Assembly (NCBI GenBank): GCA_963797265.1
Contig: CAWCOY010000003.1
Coordinates: forward strand, 62,001-126,000
DNA length: 64,000 nt
Reading direction: 5' to 3'
DNA from: DASUPK01 sp963797265
Lineage (GTDB): Bacteria > Actinomycetota > Thermoleophilia > Solirubrobacterales > 70-9
Shown: in pieces, positions 40,065 through 48,594 of the stretch
Position numbering within the stretch: position 1 is the first letter of the stretch
Layout of the letters: every line of letters starts with the position of its first letter
Translations under genes and position numbers: made by a program
The notes under the pieces: model-generated
Seen by the model: only the letters and a program-made list of their open reading frames with translations
The model's database searches: none
Told to the model about the DNA's origin: nothing

Positions 40065-42182
40065 ATGCGAAAGGCGATTGGAGTGCTGTTCGCCCTTGGG
40101 GCGGCGCTGGTGCTGGCTGCGACGGCGCTCGCCGGCGGGTCGGGGCACTCAAACGGCGCGCACCACAAATGCGACTCGCTCGACCCGTCCGTGTGCCTCT
40201 ATCCCTGGCCGAACGACAACTTCACCATGCCGGACGCTCAGACCGACACCGGCCGCCGGCTCGACCTCGATCCCGAGGCGACGCCTCAGAACGCAGCGGG
40301 CAAACACATCGACGTCACCGACTTCAACCGGAACGACGGGTTCAGTCCCGGCTCGCCGATCGTCACGAAGGTGCCCGGCCTCGACACCCAGCAGGCACTG
40401 GCCAACACCGGTGCCCCCACGCTCAACGACCTGGAGCGGTCGTTCGCCCCCAAGCAGGCGATCGTCCTGATCAATGCCAAGACGCATCGGCGACAGCTGA
40501 TCTGGGCCGAGGTCGATGCGCTGGCCAGCAATCCCGCCAACGCCGCGCTCGAGATCCACCCGGCGGTCGACCTCCAGGAGGGTGGTCACTACATCGTCGC
40601 TCTCCGCAAGCTGAGGGACTCGGACGGCAAGAAGATCGAGGCGCAGCCGTATTTCAGGATCTTCCGGGACCACCGCCCGAGCAAGGACCCGTCGGTCCGC
40701 GAGCGCCACAAGCACTTCAACTGGATCTTCAAGACGCTCAAGCGCACCCACATCAAGCGCAAGAGTCTCTATCTGGCATGGGACTTCACCGTCGCGAGCG
40801 AGCGCAACCTGTCGGAGCGGGCAATCCAGATCCGCAACGACGCCCTCGCCCGGCTCGACGACACGACTCCGGGCGACAACGTTGTTCAGGGCACAGCCCC
40901 GGCGTTCAACGTCAGCCAGGTGACGAACTTCGCGCCCTGCGGCGCGGACGGCTGCCAGTCGGGCGAGAGCGACCAGCTGCTCCGCCGCGTCGCCGGCACC
41001 TACACGGTGCCCTGCTATCTGGACCAACCCGGATGCCCGCCAGGCTCGAAGTTCCTGCACAGTCCGGCGTCGGACCCGCTCCCCACGCGGTTGCCAGGCA
41101 ACACGATGCAGGCGAACTTCGTATGCAACATCCCGCGTGGCGCCGCCGACGACCCGGGCCGGCCCCTGCTATACGGCCACGGATTGTTCGGGAGCGCGGG
41201 CGAGGTCAACTCGTCATCGCGCGTGGATCTGGCGGCCGAGCACGACTTCGTCATGTGCGCGACGGACTGGGTCGGCATGGCCTCGTCGGATGTCGGCAAC
41301 GCGATCTCCGTGCTTCAGGACCTGTCCCGGTTCTCCTCGATCCCGGACCGCATGCAGCAGGCGTACGTCAACTTCTTCTACCTGGGCCGGCTGCTCGACA
41401 ACAACTCCGGCTTCGCCAGCAATCCGGCCTTCCAGACGGCGGGACAGCCGCTGGTGGACACCTCGCGGCTCTACTACGACGGCGGCAGCCAGGGCGGCAT
41501 CGAGGGCGGTGCTCTCACAGCGCTCTCGCCCGACTTCACCCGGGCTGCCCTCGGAGTGCCGGGGATGAACTACAGCATCATGCTGCCCCGCAGCGTCGAC
41601 TTCGACCAGTTCGCGGCTATCCTCTACCCGTCCTATCCGAACGAGCTCGAGCGGCCGTTGATCTTCTCCATGCTCCAGCTCCTCTGGGACCGCGGCGACG
41701 CGAATGGGTACGCCCAGCACATGACGACCGACCCGCTGCCCGGCACCCCGCCGCACAAGGTGATCCTGGATGAGGCCTTCGGGGACCACCAGGTCCCGAA
41801 CGCGGCCACCGAGGTCGAGGCACGGACGATCGGAGCACACCTCCGCGAGCCGGCGCTCGATCCGGGGCGCTCAACCGCGAACATCCCGTTCTTCGGCATC
41901 CCGAGGATCCAGAGCTTCCCCTTCTCGGGCTCGCTGCTCGAGGTCTGGGACGTCGGCCCGCTCCGCACCGAGAACGGGGTGGTCAAGGGCACGCCGCCGC
42001 CGCCGATCACGAACACGCCCAACCGGCTGGGCGTCGACCCGCACGGACCCGACGCGAGCGAGCAGGCCACGGCGCGCACGCAGATCTCGGAGTTCCTTCA
42101 GCCTGACGCGATCAGCCGGATCATTGATGTCTGCGGCCCGAGTCCCTGCTACCTGGATGGGTACACCGGCCCCCAGCCGTAG
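40065..42182 (+). CDS. Large secreted alpha/beta-hydrolase-like protein
   Basis: 705 residues, AGGAGGG nine bases upstream of the ATG. A cleavable signal (MRKAIGVLFALGAALVLAATALA), then a Cys-containing N-terminal region (CDSLDPSVCLYPWPNDNFTMPDAQT). The hydrolase core has RPLLYGHGLFGSAGEV as a possible oxyanion segment and the nucleophile elbow GGSQGG in LYYDGGSQGGIEGGALTALSP. A histidine in EAFGDHQVPN is at a suitable place for the triad. Lipase or esterase activity is likely; the substrate is unknown. Control by the divergent PucR protein is inferred. Confidence 0.75.
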   Translation: MRKAIGVLFALGAALVLAATALAGGSGHSNGAHHKCDSLDPSVCLYPWPNDNFTMPDAQTDTGRRLDLDPEATPQNAAGKHIDVTDFNRNDGFSPGSPIVTKVPGLDTQQALANTGAPTLNDLERSFAPKQAIVLINAKTHRRQLIWAEVDALASNPANAALEIHPAVDLQEGGHYIVALRKLRDSDGKKIEAQPYFRIFRDHRPSKDPSVRERHKHFNWIFKTLKRTHIKRKSLYLAWDFTVASERNLSERAIQIRNDALARLDDTTPGDNVVQGTAPAFNVSQVTNFAPCGADGCQSGESDQLLRRVAGTYTVPCYLDQPGCPPGSKFLHSPASDPLPTRLPGNTMQANFVCNIPRGAADDPGRPLLYGHGLFGSAGEVNSSSRVDLAAEHDFVMCATDWVGMASSDVGNAISVLQDLSRFSSIPDRMQQAYVNFFYLGRLLDNNSGFASNPAFQTAGQPLVDTSRLYYDGGSQGGIEGGALTALSPDFTRAALGVPGMNYSIMLPRSVDFDQFAAILYPSYPNELERPLIFSMLQLLWDRGDANGYAQHMTTDPLPGTPPHKVILDEAFGDHQVPNAATEVEARTIGAHLREPALDPGRSTANIPFFGIPRIQSFPFSGSLLEVWDVGPLRTENGVVKGTPPPPITNTPNRLGVDPHGPDASEQATARTQISEFLQPDAISRIIDVCGPSPCYLDGYTGPQP

Positions 42183-42233
42183 CTAGATCTTTTCACTGTG
42201 GCTTGACTGGGTATATGAATCGCCAGCCGGGCC

Positions 42234-42758
42234 ATGAGTGCAGCAATCCACATTCTGGCCATGCAGAACGGGCCGCAACAGTCACGGACGGGGAGCGGTC
42301 TGGGCCTGTCGCTTGAGATCTTGGGCGTGACCATCGTCGCGTGTGCGCTGCTCACCGTCACCGTGGTGTTGCTCAGCAGGTACCGCCAGCGCAAGGACGC
42401 GATGATCCTGCGCGAGCGCGACGCGCGCAGCCAGATGCAGAAGCTATGCCCGGACGGCTGGGCCGCGCGGATCATCCTCTACGGCGAGGGCGCGCCGCTC
42501 CCGGACGACGCGCCAGGCGGTCGCAACGTCTGCGTCGAGTGGACGGAGTACGAGTCCGATTCCTCCGGTCACACCGAGATTGCGGTGGCGCGGCGGATGT
42601 GGGCCCGGACGATCATCGGCGCGCTGCGGGGGATGCTCGCCGACCGCCAGCTCGACGTCGAGCTGGAGAAGATCGAGAAGCGCGTGCTCGAGGACAGCGC
42701 CGGAGGCGGCGAGACCGGCCCGCCGGCCGCGGGGCCTCTGGGCGGGCCGACCCGCTAG
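42234..42758 (+). CDS. Single-span membrane protein of unknown function
   Basis: 174 residues. An extracytoplasmic N-terminus, one membrane helix (LEILGVTIVACALLTVTVVLL), then a soluble part with RYRQRKDAMILRERDARSQM and an alpha/beta region (GRNVCVEWTEYESDSSGHTEIAVARRMW). Ends Gly/Pro-rich. No family recognised. Convergent with the frameshifted lyase gene. Confidence 0.6.
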   Translation: MSAAIHILAMQNGPQQSRTGSGLGLSLEILGVTIVACALLTVTVVLLSRYRQRKDAMILRERDARSQMQKLCPDGWAARIILYGEGAPLPDDAPGGRNVCVEWTEYESDSSGHTEIAVARRMWARTIIGALRGMLADRQLDVELEKIEKRVLEDSAGGGETGPPAAGPLGGPTR

Positions 42759-42766
42759 CGAAGCCC

Positions 42767-44045
42767 TCAGCCGAAGACCTGGACGTCGGCGATGTCGACC
42801 GAGGTGCCGGGCATCACGGGGTCGTGGTAGATGCCGAGCCGTAGGTGGGACGGAATCGAGTCGGCGACCTCGAGGCCCGGCCCCGCGGGGCTGATCTCCT
42901 TCTTCAGGTTGTAGGAGTGGAGGACGGGGCTCGCGACGCCGCCGATCGTGATCTGGAAGAGGCCCTTGGTGGGGTCGCTCGAGTAGGTCGCGTCGACGAC
43001 GATGTGGGTCCAGTCACCGACCTTCGCCGGGGTGGTCCAGATGTAGCGGGTTTTCTCGGAGAGCCCCGATGAGCTCGACTGCTTGAGGATCCAGTTGCCC
43101 TCAATGGCCTGCAGGGAGATCACCGGCGTGCCGTCGGCGTTGGTGGCCGGCTCCGACTGCTTCATCTGCATGACCACCTGCCAGTTCTCCATGTCGTTCA
43201 GCGGGAAGTCGGACGGCAGGCGCATCCAATAGGAGGTCACGCGCCGGTCTCCCTCGCGGTAGAGGAAGAACGTCTTCAGCTTTCCGAGTGACGCCAGCTC
43301 GTAGCTGCTGTTCCCGAGTTCCGCCCGCTCGCTGTCTCCGTGGTAGAGGTCGCCGTCCTTGGCCGTCATCCGCCGGAAGGGCCCGCCGTTCGGCCCGCCG
43401 GCGGCGAACCACTGGTGGCGGGTCGGCGAGACGGCGTCAAATGTCGCCCCAGAGCGACATGGGGTCGGGATCGGTGGCCAGGTCCTCCTTGAGCAGCTTG
43501 AGTCCCGTCGGCAAGTCGGTAGGCGGCGGGGTGGTCGGGGGCGGGTCCGTCGGAGGCGGCGTGGTGGTTCTCGGCGGGGTAGTCGTGGGCGGCTGCGAGG
43601 TCGGCGGCGGCGCTGTGCTCGTCGGGACCGGCGTGGCGCTGCAGCTGTCGGTGCCCTGACCGGAGAGCTGCACGCTCGCAAGGGCCTTGCTGCCGTCGCT
43701 CGTGACCGCCCTCAGCTGCACGCTCGAGGCGCCCGCCGCGTCTCGCAGCTCGACGCAGAAGGAGTAGGCGCCGCTCTTGCTGGCCGTGGTCTTGCCGAGG
43801 CCGAGCCAGCCGCCGCCCGCCGCCTGTTGGAGCTTGACCATGCCCTTGGCGCAGGCCTTACCCGAGACGAACAGCTTGGCGAGCGGCCTCACCGCCCGGG
43901 AAGCGGGAATCACGGTCCCCTGGCAGCCCTTCCTTGCCTTGGCCGAGTGGGCGTGCCGCTTCTTGGCGGCATCGGAAAGCTGCGGCAAGATGGCGCTGAG
44001 AGCCAGCAGGATCAGGGGAGCCCTTTTCGAGCCGAGTCGAGGCAC
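42767..44045 (-). pseudogene. Frameshifted secreted polysaccharide-lyase-like gene (paralog 1 of 3)
   Basis: The 5' frame (GTG 44045) gives a signal peptide, a roughly 95-residue Cys-paired domain, a long Thr/Pro linker and the start of the lyase (DLATDPDPMSLWGDI), then stops. The 3' frame resumes with DAVSPTRHQWFAAGGPNGG and runs to 42767. The intact paralogs read LWGDIDAVSPTRHQW. Here one extra A in AAA (43439-43441 on the plus strand) makes GACATTTGACG in place of GACATTGACG, causing an immediate TGA. Removing one base restores the whole protein. Either a very recent mutation, a phase-variable site or a sequence error. Confidence 0.85.
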
Positions 44046-44130
44046 AGCCCCCCAATCGGCGGGGCGCCTCGTGGCAGCGACGAGCCAAGCGGCGGACTAG
44101 CCGAAAAGCGATGAAGAAGTCAGGGGTCGC

Positions 44131-45252
44131 CTAGCCGAAGATCTGAACTTGGGCGATATCGACCGAGGTTCCGGGCATCGGGGGGTCGTGGTAGATGCCC
44201 AGACGCAGGTGCGAGGGGATCGGGTCCCCGGGATGCAGTTCCGGCCCGGGCGGGCTGACCTCGTACTTCAGGTTGTAGGTGCGGAGCACTGGGCTGCTCG
44301 CACCGCCGATCGTGATGGCGAACCGGCCCGCGGCTGGATCGGTGCTGTACGTCGCATCCACCACGATGTGCGTCCAGACGCCGACCTTGGCGGTGGTACG
44401 CCACAGGATCCGGGTGTCCTCAGAAGGCCCGCTGGAGTCGGACTGCTTCAGAAGCCACTGCCCCTCGGTCGCCTGCAGGGCGATCACAGGCGTTCCATCC
44501 GCGTTCGTGGCGGGGTCGGTCTGTTTCATCTGCATGACCACCTGCCAGTCGTCGGTGTTCAGCGGGAAGCTGGTGGGCAGGCGCATCCAGTAGGAGGTCA
44601 CGCGCCTCATGCCCGCGCGGTAGAGGTAGAAGGTGCCCGACCTTCCATCCTCGGAGAAATAGTCGCTGTCACCGAGTTCCGCCCGTTCGCTGTCGCCGTG
44701 GTAGAGGTCGCCGTCCAGGGCGGTCATCCGGCGGAACGGCCCGCCGTCAGGCCCGCCGCTGGCGAACCACTGATGCCGCGTGGGCGAGACCGCATCGATG
44801 TCTCCCCAAAGCGGGATCGGATCGGGATCCGTGGCCAGGTCCAGCTTGATGAGGTGGAGCCCGCAACCCGATGCGCCCTGACCGGAGATGCGTACGGTCG
44901 CACGGGCCCGGGCGCCGTTTCCCGCGATAGCTCTCAGATGCACCTTCCGTCGACCGGTCCGGCGCAGTTGAACGCATGCCGAGAAACCGCCGCCCCGATC
45001 CGCACGGGCCTTCTCGATGCGCCGCCAGGACCCCTTCTTCCGCTGCTGGATCCTGACCTTCCCCTTGCCGCAGACCTCGCCGGAGACCGTCAGCCTGGCG
45101 CGGGGCTGGACGATCCTGATGGTCGGATTGAGACTCGTGTCGCAGGCGCGATGCCTGGCCGCCGGCGCGGCAGACGCTGCGACGAGGGCGGCGATTGCCA
45201 GCAGGATCAGGCAGGCAACCGCGATGGCGGTTTGGCGACTCGGTGAGCTCAC
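44131..45252 (-). CDS. Secreted polysaccharide-lyase-like protein (paralog 2 of 3)
   Basis: 373 residues from GTG 45252. Signal segment (AIAVACLILLAIAALVAASAA). An N-terminal domain with paired cysteines follows (ACDTSLNPTIRIVQPRARL, CGKGKVRIQQRKKGSWRRI, CVQLRRTGRRKVHLRAIAG). Then a jelly-roll lyase domain with DGDLYHGDSERAELG, YWMRLPTSFPLN, WQVVMQMKQTDP, ILWRTTAKVGVWTHIVVDATYS and a C-terminal HLRLGIYHDPPMPGTSVDIAQVQIFG. The pattern fits heparin-lyase-I/alginate-lyase-like polysaccharide lyases (Polysacc_lyase, PF14099 type). The substrate is unknown. Confidence 0.75.
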   Translation of the reverse strand: MSSPSRQTAIAVACLILLAIAALVAASAAPAARHRACDTSLNPTIRIVQPRARLTVSGEVCGKGKVRIQQRKKGSWRRIEKARADRGGGFSACVQLRRTGRRKVHLRAIAGNGARARATVRISGQGASGCGLHLIKLDLATDPDPIPLWGDIDAVSPTRHQWFASGGPDGGPFRRMTALDGDLYHGDSERAELGDSDYFSEDGRSGTFYLYRAGMRRVTSYWMRLPTSFPLNTDDWQVVMQMKQTDPATNADGTPVIALQATEGQWLLKQSDSSGPSEDTRILWRTTAKVGVWTHIVVDATYSTDPAAGRFAITIGGASSPVLRTYNLKYEVSPPGPELHPGDPIPSHLRLGIYHDPPMPGTSVDIAQVQIFG

Positions 45253-45389
45253 TGTTATTGGCTCGGCGAAAGCCGCGGCAAGCTTGACAGGTGGCCTAGC
45301 CGCTCACGCCAGCTACCGCTTTGAACGAGCAAGGAAGGTTCGGGAGCAGCTACGTCGGCTCGGGCGAAGGTACGCGTCGGCCGACCGCG

Positions 45390-45395
45390 TAGCCT
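45390..45395 (+). promoter_or_regulatory. -10 box close to the greA start
   Basis: TAGCCT, seven bases, then GTG 45403; fits leaderless or near-leaderless transcription of greA. Confidence 0.45.
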
Positions 45396-45402
45396 GCGGT
45401 AG

Positions 45403-45912
45403 GTGACCGAAGAATCGAAGACAGGGGAATCGCCCGACCTGCGGGAGGGCGACGAGCCGATCACTGCTGAGGGAATCGAGGCCCTACGCGCCGAGCTGGA
45501 GGAGCTCGAGGGACCGGGGCGTCGTGAGATGGCGAAGCGCATCAAGACGGCGCGTGAGCTCGGCGACCTGAAGGAGAACGCCGATTACCACATCGCCAAG
45601 GACGACCAGGCGCATCTCGAGACCCGAATCAAGCGAATCCGTCAGCGGCTCCGCAAGGCGGTGGTGGTGGAGGCGGATACCAGCGCGAGCATCTTCGCAT
45701 TCGGTCGGACAGCCGAGGTCAAGGACGTGGGCAGCGGCCAGACGAACACCTGGACGCTGGTGGGAGCGACGGAGGCCGACCCCAAGCAGGGAAGGCTCTC
45801 GGCGGAGTCGCCGGTGGGGCGGGCGCTGCGGGATGCGCCGGTCGGCGAAGACGTGAAGTTCGAGACGCCGGGAGGCGTGAAGACCTACCGGGTCGAGGAG
45901 CTACTCGACTAG
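45403..45912 (+). CDS. greA: Transcription elongation factor GreA
   Basis: 169 residues. The N-terminal coiled coil reaches the RNA polymerase secondary channel, with TARELGDLKENADYHIAKDDQAHLETRIKRI including the acidic tip (the usual D..EN.(D/E)Y). The C-terminal domain has VGATEADPKQGRLSAESPVGRALRDAPVGEDV. It rescues backtracked polymerase by stimulating RNA cleavage. Its stop TAG shares a CTAG with the stop of the convergent lyase gene. It is the only non-lyase gene among the three lyase paralogs. Confidence 0.95.
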   Translation: MTEESKTGESPDLREGDEPITAEGIEALRAELEELEGPGRREMAKRIKTARELGDLKENADYHIAKDDQAHLETRIKRIRQRLRKAVVVEADTSASIFAFGRTAEVKDVGSGQTNTWTLVGATEADPKQGRLSAESPVGRALRDAPVGEDVKFETPGGVKTYRVEELLD

Positions 45913-47033
45913 CCGAAGATTTGAACCCGGGCGATGTCCACGGAGGTGCCTGGCAGCGCCGGGTCGTGGTAGATGCCCAGCCTGAGGTGGTCGGGGATCG
46001 GCTCGCCGGCGTGCAGTCCCGGGCCGGGCGGGTTGGTCTCGTACTTCAAGTCGTATGTGTGGAGGATGGGGCTCTTCGCCCCGCCGATTGTGATCTGGAA
46101 CAGGCCCTTCGACGGATCGCTCGAGTAGGTGGCGTCGACCACGATGTGGGTCCAGACGCCGACCTTGGCGGGGGTCTTCCAGAGCACCCGGGTGTCGCCT
46201 GACGGTCCCGGGGAGAGGGATTGCTTGAGCAGCCACTTCCCCTCGGTTGCCTGCAGGGAGATCACGGGAGTGCCCTCCACATTGGTGGCCGGGTCGGTCT
46301 CCTTCATCTGCATGACCACCTGCCACTTATCGGTGTCGATCGGGAAGTTGGAGGGCAGGCGCATCCAGAAGGAGGTCACGCGCCGCGTTCCCGCGCGGTA
46401 GAGGTAAAAGGTCTCCAGCCGGCCGCCGGAGTCCGGCGTGTAGTCGCTGTTCCCGAGCTCGGCCCGCTCGCTGTCGCCGTGGAAGAGGTCGCCATCAAGG
46501 ACGGTCAGCCGCCGGAACTGCCCGCCGTCGGGCCCACCGGAGGCGAACCATTGATGGCGGCTCGGCGAGACGGCGAGGATTCCCCCCCAGAGGCCGGTGG
46601 GATCTGGATCCGTGGCGAGATCCTGCCTGAGCAGTTGAAGCCTGCAGCCCGACCCGCCCCGCGCCGAGATGCGCACCGTGGCCTGGGCGAGGGCCCCGCT
46701 GCTCGCCATCGCCCTCAATCGCACCTTCCGTCCGCCCGTACGCCGGAGCTGGACACAGGCGGCGAAATCGCCGGCCTGATCGGCGCGGGTGCTGCCGACG
46801 GAGCGCCACGACCCATGCTGTCGCTGCTGGATCCTGACGCTGCCTCGGGAGCAACCCACAACTCGCAGCTTCCCGCCTGGTCGCACGATCGTGGTGCTCG
46901 GGATCAGGCTCGCGTCGCAGGCGCGACCCTCGGCACCGGTCGGCGAATGTGATGGGCCACAACCGGCGCCGGCCAGCACCAGCAGGCACGCGGCCGCCAG
47001 GGCGGCTTGGAGTCGGACGCTGAGTGAGCTCAC
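45909..47033 (-). CDS. Secreted polysaccharide-lyase-like protein (paralog 3 of 3)
   Basis: 374 residues from GTG 47033, chosen because the lead GTGAGCTCAC is the same as for paralog 2; the open frame extends further upstream through tRNA-Ala, which rules out earlier starts. Probable lipoprotein signal (ALAAACLLVLAGAGC). It has the same Cys-paired N-terminal domain and lyase domain (DGDLFHGDSERAELG, WQVVMQMKETDP, HLRLGIYHDPALPGTSVDIARVQIFG) as its paralogs. It differs in having GGILAVSPSRHQW at the junction and a lipobox-like cysteine. Confidence 0.75.
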   Translation of the reverse strand: MSSLSVRLQAALAAACLLVLAGAGCGPSHSPTGAEGRACDASLIPSTTIVRPGGKLRVVGCSRGSVRIQQRQHGSWRSVGSTRADQAGDFAACVQLRRTGGRKVRLRAMASSGALAQATVRISARGGSGCRLQLLRQDLATDPDPTGLWGGILAVSPSRHQWFASGGPDGGQFRRLTVLDGDLFHGDSERAELGNSDYTPDSGGRLETFYLYRAGTRRVTSFWMRLPSNFPIDTDKWQVVMQMKETDPATNVEGTPVISLQATEGKWLLKQSLSPGPSGDTRVLWKTPAKVGVWTHIVVDATYSSDPSKGLFQITIGGAKSPILHTYDLKYETNPPGPGLHAGEPIPDHLRLGIYHDPALPGTSVDIARVQIFG

Positions 47034-47071
47034 ATTCTTTCGCTTGGCCAGACCACGGCCAGGCCTGGAGA

Positions 47072-47144
47072 TGGAGCCAGCGGGATTCGAACCCGCGACC
47101 TCCTGCTTGCAGGGCAGGCGCTCTCCCAGCTGAGCTATGGCCCC
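47072..47144 (-). tRNA. tRNA-Ala (anticodon TGC)
   Basis: Minus strand: 5' GGGGCCA pairs with TGGCTCC. D arm AGCTCAGCTGGGAGAGC, anticodon stem CTGC/GCAG around CCTGCAA (anticodon TGC), T loop GGTTCGAATCC. 73 nt with the discriminator A. No encoded CCA. Confidence 0.96.
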
Positions 47145-47214
47145 GTGGGTGGTCGATTGTAGGCCGGGTAAGCGGACCCCACGTGAGCCGCCCTGTGAGA
47201 AACTGGCTGCGCTG

Positions 47215-48579
47215 ATGGCCACCAGGGCCAAGCGAGGTGAATCGGCGGGGAACGGTCGGGCGGCCGACAAGTCGCCCACGGCCGTCGACGAAGCGAAACA
47301 GCGTGCTGCAGCCGAGGGGAAGCCAAAGCCCGGCCAGCGCGCCGAGATATCGAATCTCGACATCGTCCGCCACTACTTCGACCAGGCGGTCGAGCGCCTG
47401 GAGCTCCCCGACGACATCCGAACGGTGTTCTGGGAGCCCTACCGCGAGGTCACCGTCCAGATCCCGGTGAGGCTCTCGGACGGGAAGATCCACACCTACT
47501 CGGGCTACCGGATCCAGCACAACGGCGCCCGCGGCCCCTACAAGGGCGGCATCCGCTTCCACCCCGAGGTGGACATCGACGAGGTGCGCGCCCTCGCGTC
47601 ACTCATGACCTGGAAGACGGCAGTCGCGAACGTCCCGTTCGGCGGGGCCAAGGGGGGCGTCAACTGCCCGGCCGACCAGCTCGATCGCTCCGAGGTGCAG
47701 CAGATCGCGCGCTCATTCATGGACAAGATCGAGAAGGTCCTCGGGCCGACGCGAGACATCCCCGCCCCGGACGTCAACACGAACGCGCAGGTGATGGCCT
47801 GGTTGATGGACGAGTACGGCAAGCTCCACGGCCATACGCCCGCGATCTGCACTGGCAAGCCGATCGCTCTGGAGGGCTCATACGGACGTGAGCAGGCGAC
47901 CGGCCGTGGCTGCGTCTACATGTTCCGCGAAGCCGCCCCCCAGATCGGATTGACCCCTGCCGACAGCACCTTCGTCGTGCAGGGCTACGGCAACGTCGGA
48001 TCGTGGGCCGCCCGCATCCTGCAGCAGCTCGGCGCCAAGATGGTCGGCGTCTCCGATGCCACCGGCGCGATCCGCAGCGATCGGGGGGTCGACGCCGACG
48101 AGCTGGCCGCGCACATGCGTGAGGGGGGCAAGCTCACCGAGTTCCCCGGGACCGAGGTGCTCAGCCCCGACGACCTCCTCGCGATCGAATGCGACGTGCT
48201 CATCCCGGCGGCGCTCGGCGGAATGATCCACGAGGGCAACGCCGACCGGATCAACACCCGGATGATCATCGAGGGGGCGAACAGCCCGACAACGCCGGTG
48301 GCGGACGAAATCCTTGCGGCGAAGGGAGTCCACGTCATCCCGGACGTGATGGCGAACGCCGGCGGCGTCGTCTGCTCCTACTTCGAGTGGGTCCAGAACC
48401 TCCAGCACTTCCGCTGGTCCGAGCGCGAGGTGAACGACAAGCTCGGCGGGATCATGCGAGGCGCCTACCGCGACGTCAGCGCCCGCGCCAGGGAGGAGCG
48501 CATCTCGCTGCGCGAGGCCGCTTATCTGGTCGGAATCGAGAGGGTGGTCGAGGCGAGCCGGATTCGCGGCTACGTCTGA
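47215..48579 (+). CDS. gdhA: Glutamate dehydrogenase
   Basis: 454 residues from ATG 47215, with a disordered N-terminal extension of about 45 residues ahead of EISNLDIVRHYFDQAVERL. Core blocks: IQHNGARGPYKGGIRFHPEV, MTWKTAVANVPFGGAKGGV (catalytic lysine region), VQGYGNVGSWAARILQQLGAKMVGVSD (NAD(P) fold), and DVMANAGGVVCSYFEWVQN. It links 2-oxoglutarate and ammonium to glutamate. The hexameric, roughly 45-50 kDa class is indicated by length. Confidence 0.95.
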   Translation: MATRAKRGESAGNGRAADKSPTAVDEAKQRAAAEGKPKPGQRAEISNLDIVRHYFDQAVERLELPDDIRTVFWEPYREVTVQIPVRLSDGKIHTYSGYRIQHNGARGPYKGGIRFHPEVDIDEVRALASLMTWKTAVANVPFGGAKGGVNCPADQLDRSEVQQIARSFMDKIEKVLGPTRDIPAPDVNTNAQVMAWLMDEYGKLHGHTPAICTGKPIALEGSYGREQATGRGCVYMFREAAPQIGLTPADSTFVVQGYGNVGSWAARILQQLGAKMVGVSDATGAIRSDRGVDADELAAHMREGGKLTEFPGTEVLSPDDLLAIECDVLIPAALGGMIHEGNADRINTRMIIEGANSPTTPVADEILAAKGVHVIPDVMANAGGVVCSYFEWVQNLQHFRWSEREVNDKLGGIMRGAYRDVSARAREERISLREAAYLVGIERVVEASRIRGYV

Positions 48580-48594
48580 GCGCCCGCGGCCCGA

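Noticed and set aside
42484..42515. GCGAGGGCGCGCC as a further element copy
   Set aside because: The second stem arm and the CCCGTTT flank are absent.
47582..47612. GTGCGCGCCCTCGCG in gdhA as an element copy
   Set aside because: It codes the conserved DEVRALASLMTWK segment and has no ACGGG flank.
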